From a bacterium UBP6_UBA1196 (GTDB taxonomy: Bacteria; UBP6; UBA1177), in contig DBYC01000058.1 of NCBI GenBank assembly GCA_002310035.1, forward strand, positions 1-20,783: a DNA stretch of 20,783 nt, given 5' to 3'. Both the position numbers and the translations under genes were made by a program. How positions within the stretch are numbered: position 1 is the first letter of the stretch; each line of letters begins with the position of its first letter. Shown piece by piece: positions 7,627 through 15,227 of this stretch. The notes under the pieces are model-generated. The model made no database searches. It was not told the origin of the DNA and saw only the letters and a list, made by a program, of their open reading frames with translations.

Positions 7627-7761
7627 ATCCGCAGACTGCGGGCATCACCAAAGAATGCTCAGACACGAAAGCTCATTCAGCGCATAATTGACGAATACAT
7701 TCCCGCGTTTGTAGAACTTGAAAAGAAAATTTCTGGAAAATATCAGGAATTATTAAGTTAA
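7627..7761 (+). pseudogene. Start-less 3' fragment of an unidentified gene (possible remnant)
   Basis: Directly after the terminator the plus strand has an open frame, ending in TAA at 7759-7761, that reads like ordinary protein: ...AQTRKLIQRIIDEY, IPAFVELEKKI, SGKYQELLS. It has amphipathic helical spacing and few rare residues. No ATG, GTG or TTG in this frame lies between the terminator and the stop, so it cannot be a complete gene here. The end overlaps the stop codon of subtilase 2 on the other strand by three bases. I could not assign a family. It may be the tail of a gene displaced when the lipoprotein gene arrived, or chance. Confidence 0.35.
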
Positions 7762-9908
7762 ATAAGATCGAGCGAGCAGCCGCCGCTTGATTTCTTTTTA
7801 GAACTGCCGTCGTTTTCGTCTTCGAACATGCAGTATTCGGAACAGCCGTCACCGTCTGTTCTGTTACCGTCATCGCACTGTTCGCCATTATCGACAATGC
7901 CGTTGCCGCAGTTTTCGTGCGGGTCGGTGCTTGTGTTTGCGGAATCAGCTGGATCGCTTGTGTCAGCTGGATCCGAAGTGTTTGCGGAATCGCTTGAATC
8001 GGCTGTATCGGCAGAATCCGCAGGATCCGATGTGTCGGAAGTGTCAGTCGAATCGCCTGAGTCAGCTGAATCCCCAGTGTCGGCAGAATCGCCGGAATCA
8101 CCGGTGTCAATTATATCGTCGTCATCGTCTATCTCAGGGTCGCCGCTGCAAACGACCTGCGAAACATCTTCGCCGGCCATTTTAAGAGCCTTTTTCACCG
8201 CTTTGCAGGCATTGATCCTGCCATAACCGTATTCCTGGCTGAATCCGTTCGTATCATAATAATATGCACCGCCGACTTTGTCGGAAGTCTTTTTGTAAAT
8301 TTCGTAGACCTGGTTTCTTGTCAAGTTCGGATTTGCCGAAAGAACAAGCCCGGTGATGCCGGCCGCAAGCGGGCAGGCCGACGAAGTTCCGCTGAAATCG
8401 TGGGCATAGTCGCTGTATCTCCCCGAAAAAGAACTTTCAATTCCGGTACATTTATTTGAAGAGCATCTCAGCCCATAGCTGCATTGGTTTTGGATGCACC
8501 TTCCTCCGAAAAAACCCTGCGCACCTGTGTTGTAGCCGTCACTTCCTGAGTTGTCAACAGTCCAGATTCCGTCCATTGTGTCGTAGTAATTATCGCCGTC
8601 ATAGTCGTCGTCTGCGGTATCTGCACTCGAAGCCATAAAATCGAGCGACTTTCCATAATCTGAATAGGACGCTCTTGTACCGTTAGCTATTACCGCACCT
8701 ATCGCAAAAACGTTTGGGTTACTTGCAAAACCGTCGGTTTCAATGCTTTCATCACCGTTGCCGGCTGCGAAAAGAATGATTATTCCTTTTCCGTTTCTGC
8801 CTTCTGTTGCAAGTTTGGTGACAGTGTCCTTTAAAGTCTGGCTCATATCTTCGGCACCGTACCCGTCGGCAGGTCCCCAGCTGTTTGACATAATGTCGGC
8901 ACCTGCCTTCGCCGCCCATTCAAAAGCCTCGATTCCGATGCTGCTCATCGATACATTGTTGCTTGTCAAATCGATTCTGACAGGAATAAGTTTGCATTCA
9001 GGGCAGGCACCTGAAACGCCTTTGCCGTTATCTGTAGCCGCTCCTGCGACTCCGGCGCAGCATGTTCCGTGCATGTCGAAACACTCATAGTTGCCATAAT
9101 AGGGATCATGGCAGATGGTGTTTTCATAGCTAGGATCGTTGTCATCATCGTTAAAATCATATCCGGAAAGAAACCGGCCAGACAGATCTTCATGTTTAAG
9201 GTCAAATCCGTCGTCAATAACTGCAAGTTTCACTCCGTTTCCGCCGATATTGCCTTTGAAAGCCTTCAAAACTTCCCACGCTTCGGCGACATGCGAGTGG
9301 TCGCTGCCGGAAAGCAGCGAATTTTTGCCGTCGTTGTGAAGATGCCACTGGTTTGTGAAAAGCGGATCATTCGGGATGTAAGCCCTTTTTTGAAGTCGTA
9401 TAAAAAAATCGGGTTCAGCCTGCTCCGCGATCCTGGAGTCTACAAGCGCTGCGGCTTTTCTGATCGGGTTTTCCTCGACCGAAACCAGATACCATTCGGA
9501 AGCGTATTTGTATTGTTTGATCAGTTTCATTCCGTGACTTTCGCACCATTTTTCCGCTTTCTCGCCGCTCGGCTGTCCCGGAATTTTGACAAACATCTGG
9601 TTGCTGACATAAACTTTTCCACCTTCTTTTTTCTTGTAAGCAGGGAACAAATTACCGGATTTTTTTAATGTTTTTAACGAAATGTCGTCTATCACCTCAA
9701 TAATCGAGACAGATTTGTGCTTTTTCAGCAGCTTGACATTTGCCGGAAGAGTGAAATCAGCTCTCGTTTTTGAAGTTCTGATGAAAGAATAACTTGAAAA
9801 ATCCTCTTCAAGCTCGACTTTTTTACCGTTTGTGTAGTAGTAAAGCGTTTCGCCGAAAAGTTGCGAACAGAAAAACAAAATAACTGAAAGAATAAGCAGT
9901 TTTTTCAT
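7758..9908 (-). CDS. Secreted subtilase (S8 peptidase) 2 with Asp/Ser/Thr linker, DUF4215 repeat and SSGGCS tail
   Basis: A 716-residue exported protease. Signal peptide 1-19 (LFG-E cleavage); N-terminal region 20-180, possibly a propeptide; catalytic domain with Asp232 (VIDDGFD), His280 (MHGTCCAG), Asn384 (AAGNGD) and Ser509 (FSGTSSACP). All key residues are present. A small Cys-rich insert (467-488, four cysteines) sits between the Asn and Ser blocks, which is unusual. Residues 593-660 are a linker of Asp, Ser, Thr and Ala. Then comes a Myxococcus cysteine-rich repeat at 667-693 (CGNGIVDNGEQCDDGN, DGCSEYC), and the tail KKKSSGGCSLDLI with Cys711 five residues from the end. AAGGAG lies 7 bases before the ATG. 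It is the last gene of the long series, 23 bases after folE2, and shares its plan with subtilase 1. Substrate unknown. Confidence 0.93.
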   Translation of the reverse strand: MKKLLILSVILFFCSQLFGETLYYYTNGKKVELEEDFSSYSFIRTSKTRADFTLPANVKLLKKHKSVSIIEVIDDISLKTLKKSGNLFPAYKKKEGGKVYVSNQMFVKIPGQPSGEKAEKWCESHGMKLIKQYKYASEWYLVSVEENPIRKAAALVDSRIAEQAEPDFFIRLQKRAYIPNDPLFTNQWHLHNDGKNSLLSGSDHSHVAEAWEVLKAFKGNIGGNGVKLAVIDDGFDLKHEDLSGRFLSGYDFNDDDNDPSYENTICHDPYYGNYECFDMHGTCCAGVAGAATDNGKGVSGACPECKLIPVRIDLTSNNVSMSSIGIEAFEWAAKAGADIMSNSWGPADGYGAEDMSQTLKDTVTKLATEGRNGKGIIILFAAGNGDESIETDGFASNPNVFAIGAVIANGTRASYSDYGKSLDFMASSADTADDDYDGDNYYDTMDGIWTVDNSGSDGYNTGAQGFFGGRCIQNQCSYGLRCSSNKCTGIESSFSGRYSDYAHDFSGTSSACPLAAGITGLVLSANPNLTRNQVYEIYKKTSDKVGGAYYYDTNGFSQEYGYGRINACKAVKKALKMAGEDVSQVVCSGDPEIDDDDDIIDTGDSGDSADTGDSADSGDSTDTSDTSDPADSADTADSSDSANTSDPADTSDPADSANTSTDPHENCGNGIVDNGEQCDDGNRTDGDGCSEYCMFEDENDGSSKKKSSGGCSLDLI
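7929..8108 (-). repeat. Low-complexity Asp/Ser/Thr/Ala coding repeat in subtilase 2
   Basis: About 60 codons made almost only of Asp, Ser, Thr, Ala, Gly and Pro in short imperfect units (DTGDSGDSAD, SDPADSANTS). It forms a flexible acidic linker between the protease domain and the C-terminal Cys repeat. Units are diverged at base level, unlike the perfect repeat at 6683-6744. Confidence 0.8.
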
Positions 9909-9931
9909 AGCTAAACTCCTTAAAAGTGAGA

Positions 9932-10762
9932 TTATTGTCTGGGAAATCCTTTGAACATCCGCAGATGCTCAGTGAGAACGGTCGATTTCGTCTTGAAACG
10001 CTCGATCCTCGCATACGCATTGTGCGAATGTATGCTTTCCAGATGCAGTGTTTCGACCAGAAACCATTTGATTTTCGGATTTGCCATCATTTTTTCAGAA
10101 ATATTGCGGACGACATCTTCCGCAAAAACCGGATTCGCGAACGCCTTTTCCGTGACGAATTTCTCGTCAGGACGTTTGAGAAGAGGATAAATCTCGCAGC
10201 TTGCGCTCTCCTCTATGACCGAAATCAGCTCCTCGATCCAGATAAACTCTTTAAACTGGACATAAAGCGTTACAAAACTCCGCTGGTTATGTGCCCCGAA
10301 CGCGCTGATCTCCTTTGAACAGGGACAAAGTGTCGTTACCGGAACGCGGATCCCGAGAATAAAACTGTTTCCTGCCTTCTCGTCGCTGAATCCGCTGAAA
10401 AGGACATTCGCCGAGAACATTGACGAAATGCCTGAAACAGGAGCCTTTTTCTCGATAAAATACGGAAAACGCAAAGCTGCAAGTGCCTGCGGAGAGCTCA
10501 GATGTTCGCGGGTTTTCATCAATAATTCCGGGATATTGTCTGTCGTTATCTGACCGTGGAACTGGTTAAGCACTTCAATTATGCGGCTCATGTGAGTTCC
10601 TTTGAATTCCGGCAGCAGCATAACGGTGAGATCGACTTTCGCAACGGTGTGCTGGATCTCGTTTTTCCGGTCTTTGACGATTATCGGATATTCAATATCC
10701 CAGATCCCGACCTGATCGACAGTGATGTTTCTGTTGTCGGCATAATTCTGGACATCATTCAT
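9932..10762 (-). CDS. folE2: GTP cyclohydrolase I type 2 (FolE2)
   Basis: A 276-residue match to FolE2 (GCYH-IB, COG1469), which converts GTP to 7,8-dihydroneopterin triphosphate for folate or queuosine-type pathways. Hallmarks: MNDVQNYADNRNITVDQVGI at the N terminus, PVTTLCPCSKEIS with the metal-ligand Cys146, AHNQRS with His158, YPLLKRPDEKFVTEKAF, and ETLHLESIHSHNAYA near the C terminus. I chose ATG at 10762 because it gives the classical MNDVQ start and has GAGG 9 bases upstream; a 16-residue extension to 10810 would overlap the preceding gene by 22 bases and is not family-like. It lies 26 bases after a lipoprotein gene and 23 before subtilase 2, so it is a cytoplasmic enzyme embedded among exported proteins. 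No Zur-type operator could be identified. Confidence in identity is high. Confidence 0.95.
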   Translation of the reverse strand: MNDVQNYADNRNITVDQVGIWDIEYPIIVKDRKNEIQHTVAKVDLTVMLLPEFKGTHMSRIIEVLNQFHGQITTDNIPELLMKTREHLSSPQALAALRFPYFIEKKAPVSGISSMFSANVLFSGFSDEKAGNSFILGIRVPVTTLCPCSKEISAFGAHNQRSFVTLYVQFKEFIWIEELISVIEESASCEIYPLLKRPDEKFVTEKAFANPVFAEDVVRNISEKMMANPKIKWFLVETLHLESIHSHNAYARIERFKTKSTVLTEHLRMFKGFPRQ

Positions 10763-10788
10763 TTGCTGAAACCTCGTGAGGATGCGGA

Positions 10789-12585
10789 TTAGTGGGTCGG
10801 ACGCGAACACTCGTATGTCTGTGCGGGAGTGATTTCGTTTACTGTGATTTTTTTCTTCTCTTCGGTGCCGTCAGCGACTTCGATCGTGAAAACATCCCAG
10901 CAGGTGTCGGTCTGGCTCATAAGAAGCGATGCCGACTTCTCTTCGACTCCATGGGCATAAGCCTTGACGACGACTGTAGATGGCCCTTTCGTCGTGTCGT
11001 AAGCATGGACAGTTACTTTGTAAAGACCGTTTTCCGGTTTGTTTATCGTGACTGTTTCAGGACCGATTCCGTCCGTGTTGTCAATGTCAAGGAACGGATC
11101 GTCCTTAGTCTCGCCCTCGACGCCCCAGTCAGGTCTTGCGCCGGAATACTGCGGCGAGCAGTTCCAGAAATAGCAGTCGGTCTGGTTGTCGCCGAATGTA
11201 CCGTCGGGCTTGATCAGGTGAAGGTCTATGTCGGCGTTCTTGTTGTTCCAGAGCATCTTTACCGCGAGATCGTCGTCGGAAACCGCATTGATGGTGCATT
11301 CTGCCGGAATGCTGGAGATTCCTTTATCGTTTATGACAACAAGTCTGACGGTGTACGCGCCTTTGATTTTCGCCTGGAAAGCGGCGCGGTTGACCTTGTT
11401 GGACGAATCTCCGTTGAGCGGCGAGCCGGCGCGGTTCGAATCGTCGACTATGTCAAGCGAGATCCCGCCGGGAGTAGACGAGAAATTCCAGAGATAGCGG
11501 AGATTTTCCTTTGATTCGCCGTCACTGTCGGTGCTGTCGCTGGCATCCATAGTTGCCCACTGGTAAACAGAAACAGTTTCAGGCTCGCATTTGAGTTTTG
11601 CGGTCGGGAACTTGTCGACGTTCGGGCCGCATTTGAGTGCGATCCGCTTGTTCTGGTTTACGCCGTATTCAGTAACATCGCTGTTGACGATAAGAAGCTC
11701 TCCTGTCAGAGGTGCGGGATATTCCTTGTCGTTGCGGCAGCCGACATCAAGCGTCATCTTGTCTCCCGGTGCAATCGAAATACCTGGTTCCGGAGCTTCC
11801 TGAATAAAAAATCCCATTTCGTTGGAGTTCTTCGACTGTTTTTCCGAAATGGTAACTGACATGATCTTCAGATTCGACGAACCTTCATTTGAAATCTCGA
11901 CCTGGTTGACAAGTTCGCTGAGAACATCGGAAAAAACAAGAACTTCGTCGTCCGGCGTGTCGTCAAGAGTCTTGACTTTGATTTTTCCCGAAGGCTTCGT
12001 CTGCGCCGTCAGCGGAATGTCAAAAACCGATTTGCATTTGTCGTCGCTCTTTATCCTGAGATAACGCACCTGATCTTCCCAAGTCGATGCAACGACCGAG
12101 ATCCCGATTTCGATCTCTTCGTCGTTTTTAAGGTCAACAGGACCGTTTTCAAGCGGATTCGACTCGATTTTGAATGTTCCTTTGTCGGGATTTCCGTTCT
12201 CGTCTACGATCGATATTTTCGAGATCGTAAGCGGATATGCCGGATCACACGCATAGCAGCGGTTCATTACATAAAGGTATTTCGTGAGCGAACTTTCACC
12301 GAAGATTATACCGGAAAAAAGAAGTTCTTCATTCTTCGGTTTGAGCCTGTTGTCTGTGCTGGAGTAGTTGCAGTCCTTTGATTTTCCGCCGTTGTCGGCA
12401 TCGGCATCGGCATCAGCGTCGTTTTTGCTGTCCGAATCGCCGGAAGGACTGTAGTCGGAATCGTCGCGCTCGCCATAATCGTAGTCGTTGTCGTATTTAT
12501 TGTCTTTGTTGCTTTTGCCTCCGCACGAAACAGCCGCAAAAACCAGAACAGGCAGAAGAATAGCTGTAATTATGAACTTTTTCAT
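10789..12585 (-). CDS. Lipoprotein with two ASH-like domains, a PKD-like domain and a YfaP-like domain
   Basis: A 598-residue lipoprotein: lipobox AAVSC (Cys21), then a very acidic Asn/Asp/Ser linker at 24-70 that includes a (Asp-Ala)4 run. Residues about 80-195 and 215-318 look like ASH-type immunoglobulin-like domains (VEISNEGSSNLKIMSVTIS; IAPGDKMTLDVGCRN). Residues 328-434 resemble a PKD domain (MDASDSTDSDG, LRYLWNFSS, YTVRLVVINDKG). Residues 438-582 resemble the YfaP/DUF2135 type (LWNNKNADIDLHLIKPDG, NGLYKVTVHAYD), with several cysteines. All are beta-sandwich folds found in surface and adhesion proteins; no enzyme motif is seen. GGAGG precedes the ATG, 11 bases after the upstream gene. 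Likely a tethered surface-binding or scaffold protein (inference). Confidence 0.85.
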   Translation of the reverse strand: MKKFIITAILLPVLVFAAVSCGGKSNKDNKYDNDYDYGERDDSDYSPSGDSDSKNDADADADADNGGKSKDCNYSSTDNRLKPKNEELLFSGIIFGESSLTKYLYVMNRCYACDPAYPLTISKISIVDENGNPDKGTFKIESNPLENGPVDLKNDEEIEIGISVVASTWEDQVRYLRIKSDDKCKSVFDIPLTAQTKPSGKIKVKTLDDTPDDEVLVFSDVLSELVNQVEISNEGSSNLKIMSVTISEKQSKNSNEMGFFIQEAPEPGISIAPGDKMTLDVGCRNDKEYPAPLTGELLIVNSDVTEYGVNQNKRIALKCGPNVDKFPTAKLKCEPETVSVYQWATMDASDSTDSDGESKENLRYLWNFSSTPGGISLDIVDDSNRAGSPLNGDSSNKVNRAAFQAKIKGAYTVRLVVINDKGISSIPAECTINAVSDDDLAVKMLWNNKNADIDLHLIKPDGTFGDNQTDCYFWNCSPQYSGARPDWGVEGETKDDPFLDIDNTDGIGPETVTINKPENGLYKVTVHAYDTTKGPSTVVVKAYAHGVEEKSASLLMSQTDTCWDVFTIEVADGTEEKKKITVNEITPAQTYECSRPTH

Positions 12586-12596
12586 TCAATCCTCCA

Positions 12597-13889
12597 TTAT
12601 TGGCTGACCGGCTGGACGCATCTGAAGCCGAGGTTGTAGTAGCGGTAGTTCGGGAAAGCCTTGTCACGCGCATAAGTCGTGATTTCGTCTTCAAGCGAAA
12701 CCCAGCTGCCGCCGCGGATGACTTTCTCGCCCGTAGGTGAATCGGCAGGACCTATCGGATCGTTGACAACAACATCGTCCGTTCTTTTGTGGTAGTATGA
12801 ATCGAGATTGTACCATGTGTCAGTCCATTCAGCCACATTTCCTGCCATGTTATAGACACCGAAAGGCGACTTTCCGTCTTCACCCCACATAACCGAAGTG
12901 ACATCGCCGAAAACCGCGGTGAAGTTCGCCTGCGCCGCTTCGATATTGGCGTCGGGCTCTTTTTCGCCCCACGGATATTTTATCATGGTTTTGCCTCTCG
13001 CCGCCTTCTCCCACTGTGCCTCAGTCGGCAGTTTCTTGCCGGCCCACTGACAGAATGTCGCGGCCTGATTGTAAGAAACCCAGATAACAGGGAATCCGGC
13101 ATAGGTCGGATTGTGGTGATAGTTCTGATACATAATCGACGTTACATCGTGAGGTTCGGTGCAGACGCCGGCATTCTCGCAAAGCTCGTACTGGCTGTTC
13201 GAGACCTCGTACTTGTCGATATAATATGACGAGAGGTAAACTTTGTTGGTTCCTTCAGACTGCTTCAGACCGTTTTCCTCTTCGGAAAGTCCTGTCGGAG
13301 TACCTTTAGGCGCACCGTATTCGAACTCACCAGCAGGAATAAGCACCATTTCAGCAATACCGGACTGGTTTGCATCTTCCTGTTTGACAAGATCCTTCGG
13401 AAATCCGATGTGGAAATTGCCGAGGAATTTCGTGCTGATCTTGAAAAGGTTGTTCTCTACGTCAAGTTCATACGAATCCTCGTCGAAAACCTCGAAAGTC
13501 TGCCTGTCCATCGAAAAGTAAGGCTTGAGATCAAGCTCGTCGAGCAGATTCGGGAACTCTGTCTCCTTGTATGAGATTACAACAGTGAGATCCTTCGTGA
13601 ACTCGACCGCCGCCGGAGAAATCGAATAGATGTTGGTTACCGGTTTCGAAACATTGGTGAAAGCCGGGGTATCGAGCGAGAAAGCCGAAATCGTCACTTT
13701 ATCGATCCCTTCAGGGAGAGAACCTTCTTCGATGTGAACGGTGATTCCGTCGACACCTTTGTAAGTCCCGCCTTTGTTGTCGAAATCCTCGCCTATTTTT
13801 TTATAGAGGTAGTCAGCTTCCTCAAGACATGCCGAAGAAACAACGGCAAGAAGCGCGAGAAGCAGGATTTTTCTTATAAAATCCGACAT
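12597..13889 (-). CDS. Lipoprotein with ZU5-like and FGE-fold (SUMF1-type) domains, catalytic Cys pair absent
   Basis: A 430-residue lipoprotein with lipobox VSSAC (Cys21). Residues 40-165 resemble a ZU5-type domain (GGTYKGVDGITVHIEEGSLP, then PAAVEFTKDLTVVISYKE). Residues 178-426 are an FGE/SUMF1 domain: EMVLIPAGEFEYG, YYIDKYEVSNSQY, VIWVSYNQAATFCQWAGKKL, PTEAQWEKAARG, NMAGNVAEWTDTWY, VIRGGSWVS and NLGFRCV. The stretch after RGGSW, where true formylglycine-generating enzymes carry two active-site cysteines, reads VSLEDEITTYARD, with none. So sulfatase activation is unlikely and the domain probably serves as a C-type-lectin-like binding fold. Its ATG overlaps the stop of the upstream ASH gene by one base (TAATG), indicating translational coupling, with GGAGGTGA as binding site. 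Confidence 0.9.
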   Translation of the reverse strand: MSDFIRKILLLALLAVVSSACLEEADYLYKKIGEDFDNKGGTYKGVDGITVHIEEGSLPEGIDKVTISAFSLDTPAFTNVSKPVTNIYSISPAAVEFTKDLTVVISYKETEFPNLLDELDLKPYFSMDRQTFEVFDEDSYELDVENNLFKISTKFLGNFHIGFPKDLVKQEDANQSGIAEMVLIPAGEFEYGAPKGTPTGLSEEENGLKQSEGTNKVYLSSYYIDKYEVSNSQYELCENAGVCTEPHDVTSIMYQNYHHNPTYAGFPVIWVSYNQAATFCQWAGKKLPTEAQWEKAARGKTMIKYPWGEKEPDANIEAAQANFTAVFGDVTSVMWGEDGKSPFGVYNMAGNVAEWTDTWYNLDSYYHKRTDDVVVNDPIGPADSPTGEKVIRGGSWVSLEDEITTYARDKAFPNYRYYNLGFRCVQPVSQ

Positions 13890-15214
13890 TATTCACCTCC
13901 TATCACGGAAATTGAGCATCCGCCGGCCGATTTTCCGACTTCCCAGCGCGGTTCGTCGCCTTCGATAACCTGCGTCCACTGGGTTTCGCTCTCGCTGCTG
14001 TAACCGAAAAGCGAGACTCTCGTGACAGGTTCGACCGGATCGTTGCTGTACAAGGTCACCGCCCCTTTCTGGACACCGACATCGTAAGGCTTGAAGAACA
14101 CCGTAACTGCCGATTTCGCACCGGGCCCGATGTTCAAAGTATCGGGAATAACTATGAAATTGGTATCGTTTGAAACGACTTTAACTTCCATGTCCCTTGT
14201 ACCGATGTTCTCGACTTCGAATTCCCAGTAATCCTCGTCGCCAGGCATCGTGTCTGCGAATTTATGAGCTCTCGACTCAATGAAAATCGCCGGGAAGTTG
14301 AACTCGACTTCCTGCGAATTGTACTGCCACAGCTTTTCCTTGCCCGGAACGATCGGAATCGTGATAGGAATCGGGAATTCAAGCTCGAGGATCCTGATCC
14401 TTATCGTGACCGTGAAAATGATCTCGATCCTGTAATATGTCTTCGACTCGTAGAATATCGGAATTTTCATAACTGTTCCGACAATAGGCGGCTCGATGAC
14501 AAGATACTGGTTGTCGGAGAAAATGCTCCGTTCCTGCTTCTCGTCAAGACCGATCCTGCTGCCGAACATCTCGACATACATTTTGCCGTCGAGCTCGAAA
14601 TTGAAGTGGATAAGGCTGCAAACGTCACCAATCAACGGAATATTGAGTCCGCAGCTACCGCCGACCATATCGGCAAGCGAACCTTCGTAAAGCTGGAAAT
14701 GGTCGACACTGTCCTCCATTGAAACCGGATTGTCGACATTTCCGTCAAGCAGGAAAGGCTGGAAAGTCTTCTCGTCGGCGAAACTAAGGTCGAAGTTGAG
14801 CCATTTGCTGAGCTCGTTCTCCGCGCCGGTATAGCAGTTTTTCCACAATGCCTCCATGTTTATGCCGTAAAACATGTCGGAAAAACCGCCGTCGTTCGCA
14901 CCCTCGAAAAAGACTTTGACCGCTTCCGGCCACTGCGCCTTTGCTTTTCCCTTCATTTTAGCGCCCATTTCGGCACCGTATTCGACATTGAACTTTACGC
15001 TGAGCGGGATGATTCCGCTGCAGCCCGGAAGCCAGTCGCCCGTTCCCCATTTGTTGTGCGGAATCAGCACGTCACGGTATTCAAACTCGATCTCGTCCGA
15101 ATACTGCTCGTCGTAGACACGCCATTCGTCGCCGTCGCGCACAATCTCGGCACTAATCGGAAAAACCGCCGAAATTAAGACCGATAAAAACAGAAAATAA
15201 AAAATCTTTTTCAT
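13889..15214 (-). CDS. Exported ASH-domain protein with SAGGCS C-terminal tail
   Basis: A 441-residue exported protein with signal peptide 1-22 (PISA-E). Residues 23-305 form a region I do not recognise, with several cysteines (LPGCSGI, KNCYTG, GGSCGLN, GDVCSLI) and a striking beta-strand-rich stretch (YYRIEIIFTVTIRIRILELE, then FPIPITIPIVPGK). Residues 307-406 are an ASH/HYDIN-type domain (FEVENIGTRDMEVKVVSND, LNIGPGAKSAVTVFFKP, GAVTLYSNDPVEP). The end reads EVGKSAGGCSISVIGGE, with Cys433 eight residues from the terminus, matching the tails of the two subtilases. The AGGTGA binding site lies 13 bases after the large lipoprotein gene, and the stop overlaps the next start. Probably cell-surface or periplasmic; function unknown. 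Confidence 0.83.
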   Translation of the reverse strand: MKKIFYFLFLSVLISAVFPISAEIVRDGDEWRVYDEQYSDEIEFEYRDVLIPHNKWGTGDWLPGCSGIIPLSVKFNVEYGAEMGAKMKGKAKAQWPEAVKVFFEGANDGGFSDMFYGINMEALWKNCYTGAENELSKWLNFDLSFADEKTFQPFLLDGNVDNPVSMEDSVDHFQLYEGSLADMVGGSCGLNIPLIGDVCSLIHFNFELDGKMYVEMFGSRIGLDEKQERSIFSDNQYLVIEPPIVGTVMKIPIFYESKTYYRIEIIFTVTIRIRILELEFPIPITIPIVPGKEKLWQYNSQEVEFNFPAIFIESRAHKFADTMPGDEDYWEFEVENIGTRDMEVKVVSNDTNFIVIPDTLNIGPGAKSAVTVFFKPYDVGVQKGAVTLYSNDPVEPVTRVSLFGYSSESETQWTQVIEGDEPRWEVGKSAGGCSISVIGGE

Positions 15215-15227
15215 CGCATCACCTATA

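Noticed and set aside
10763..10810. Upstream start of folE2 at 10810
   Set aside because: The extension overlaps the preceding gene by 22 bases, is not part of the family's N terminus, and the ATG at 10762 has its own GAGG site.
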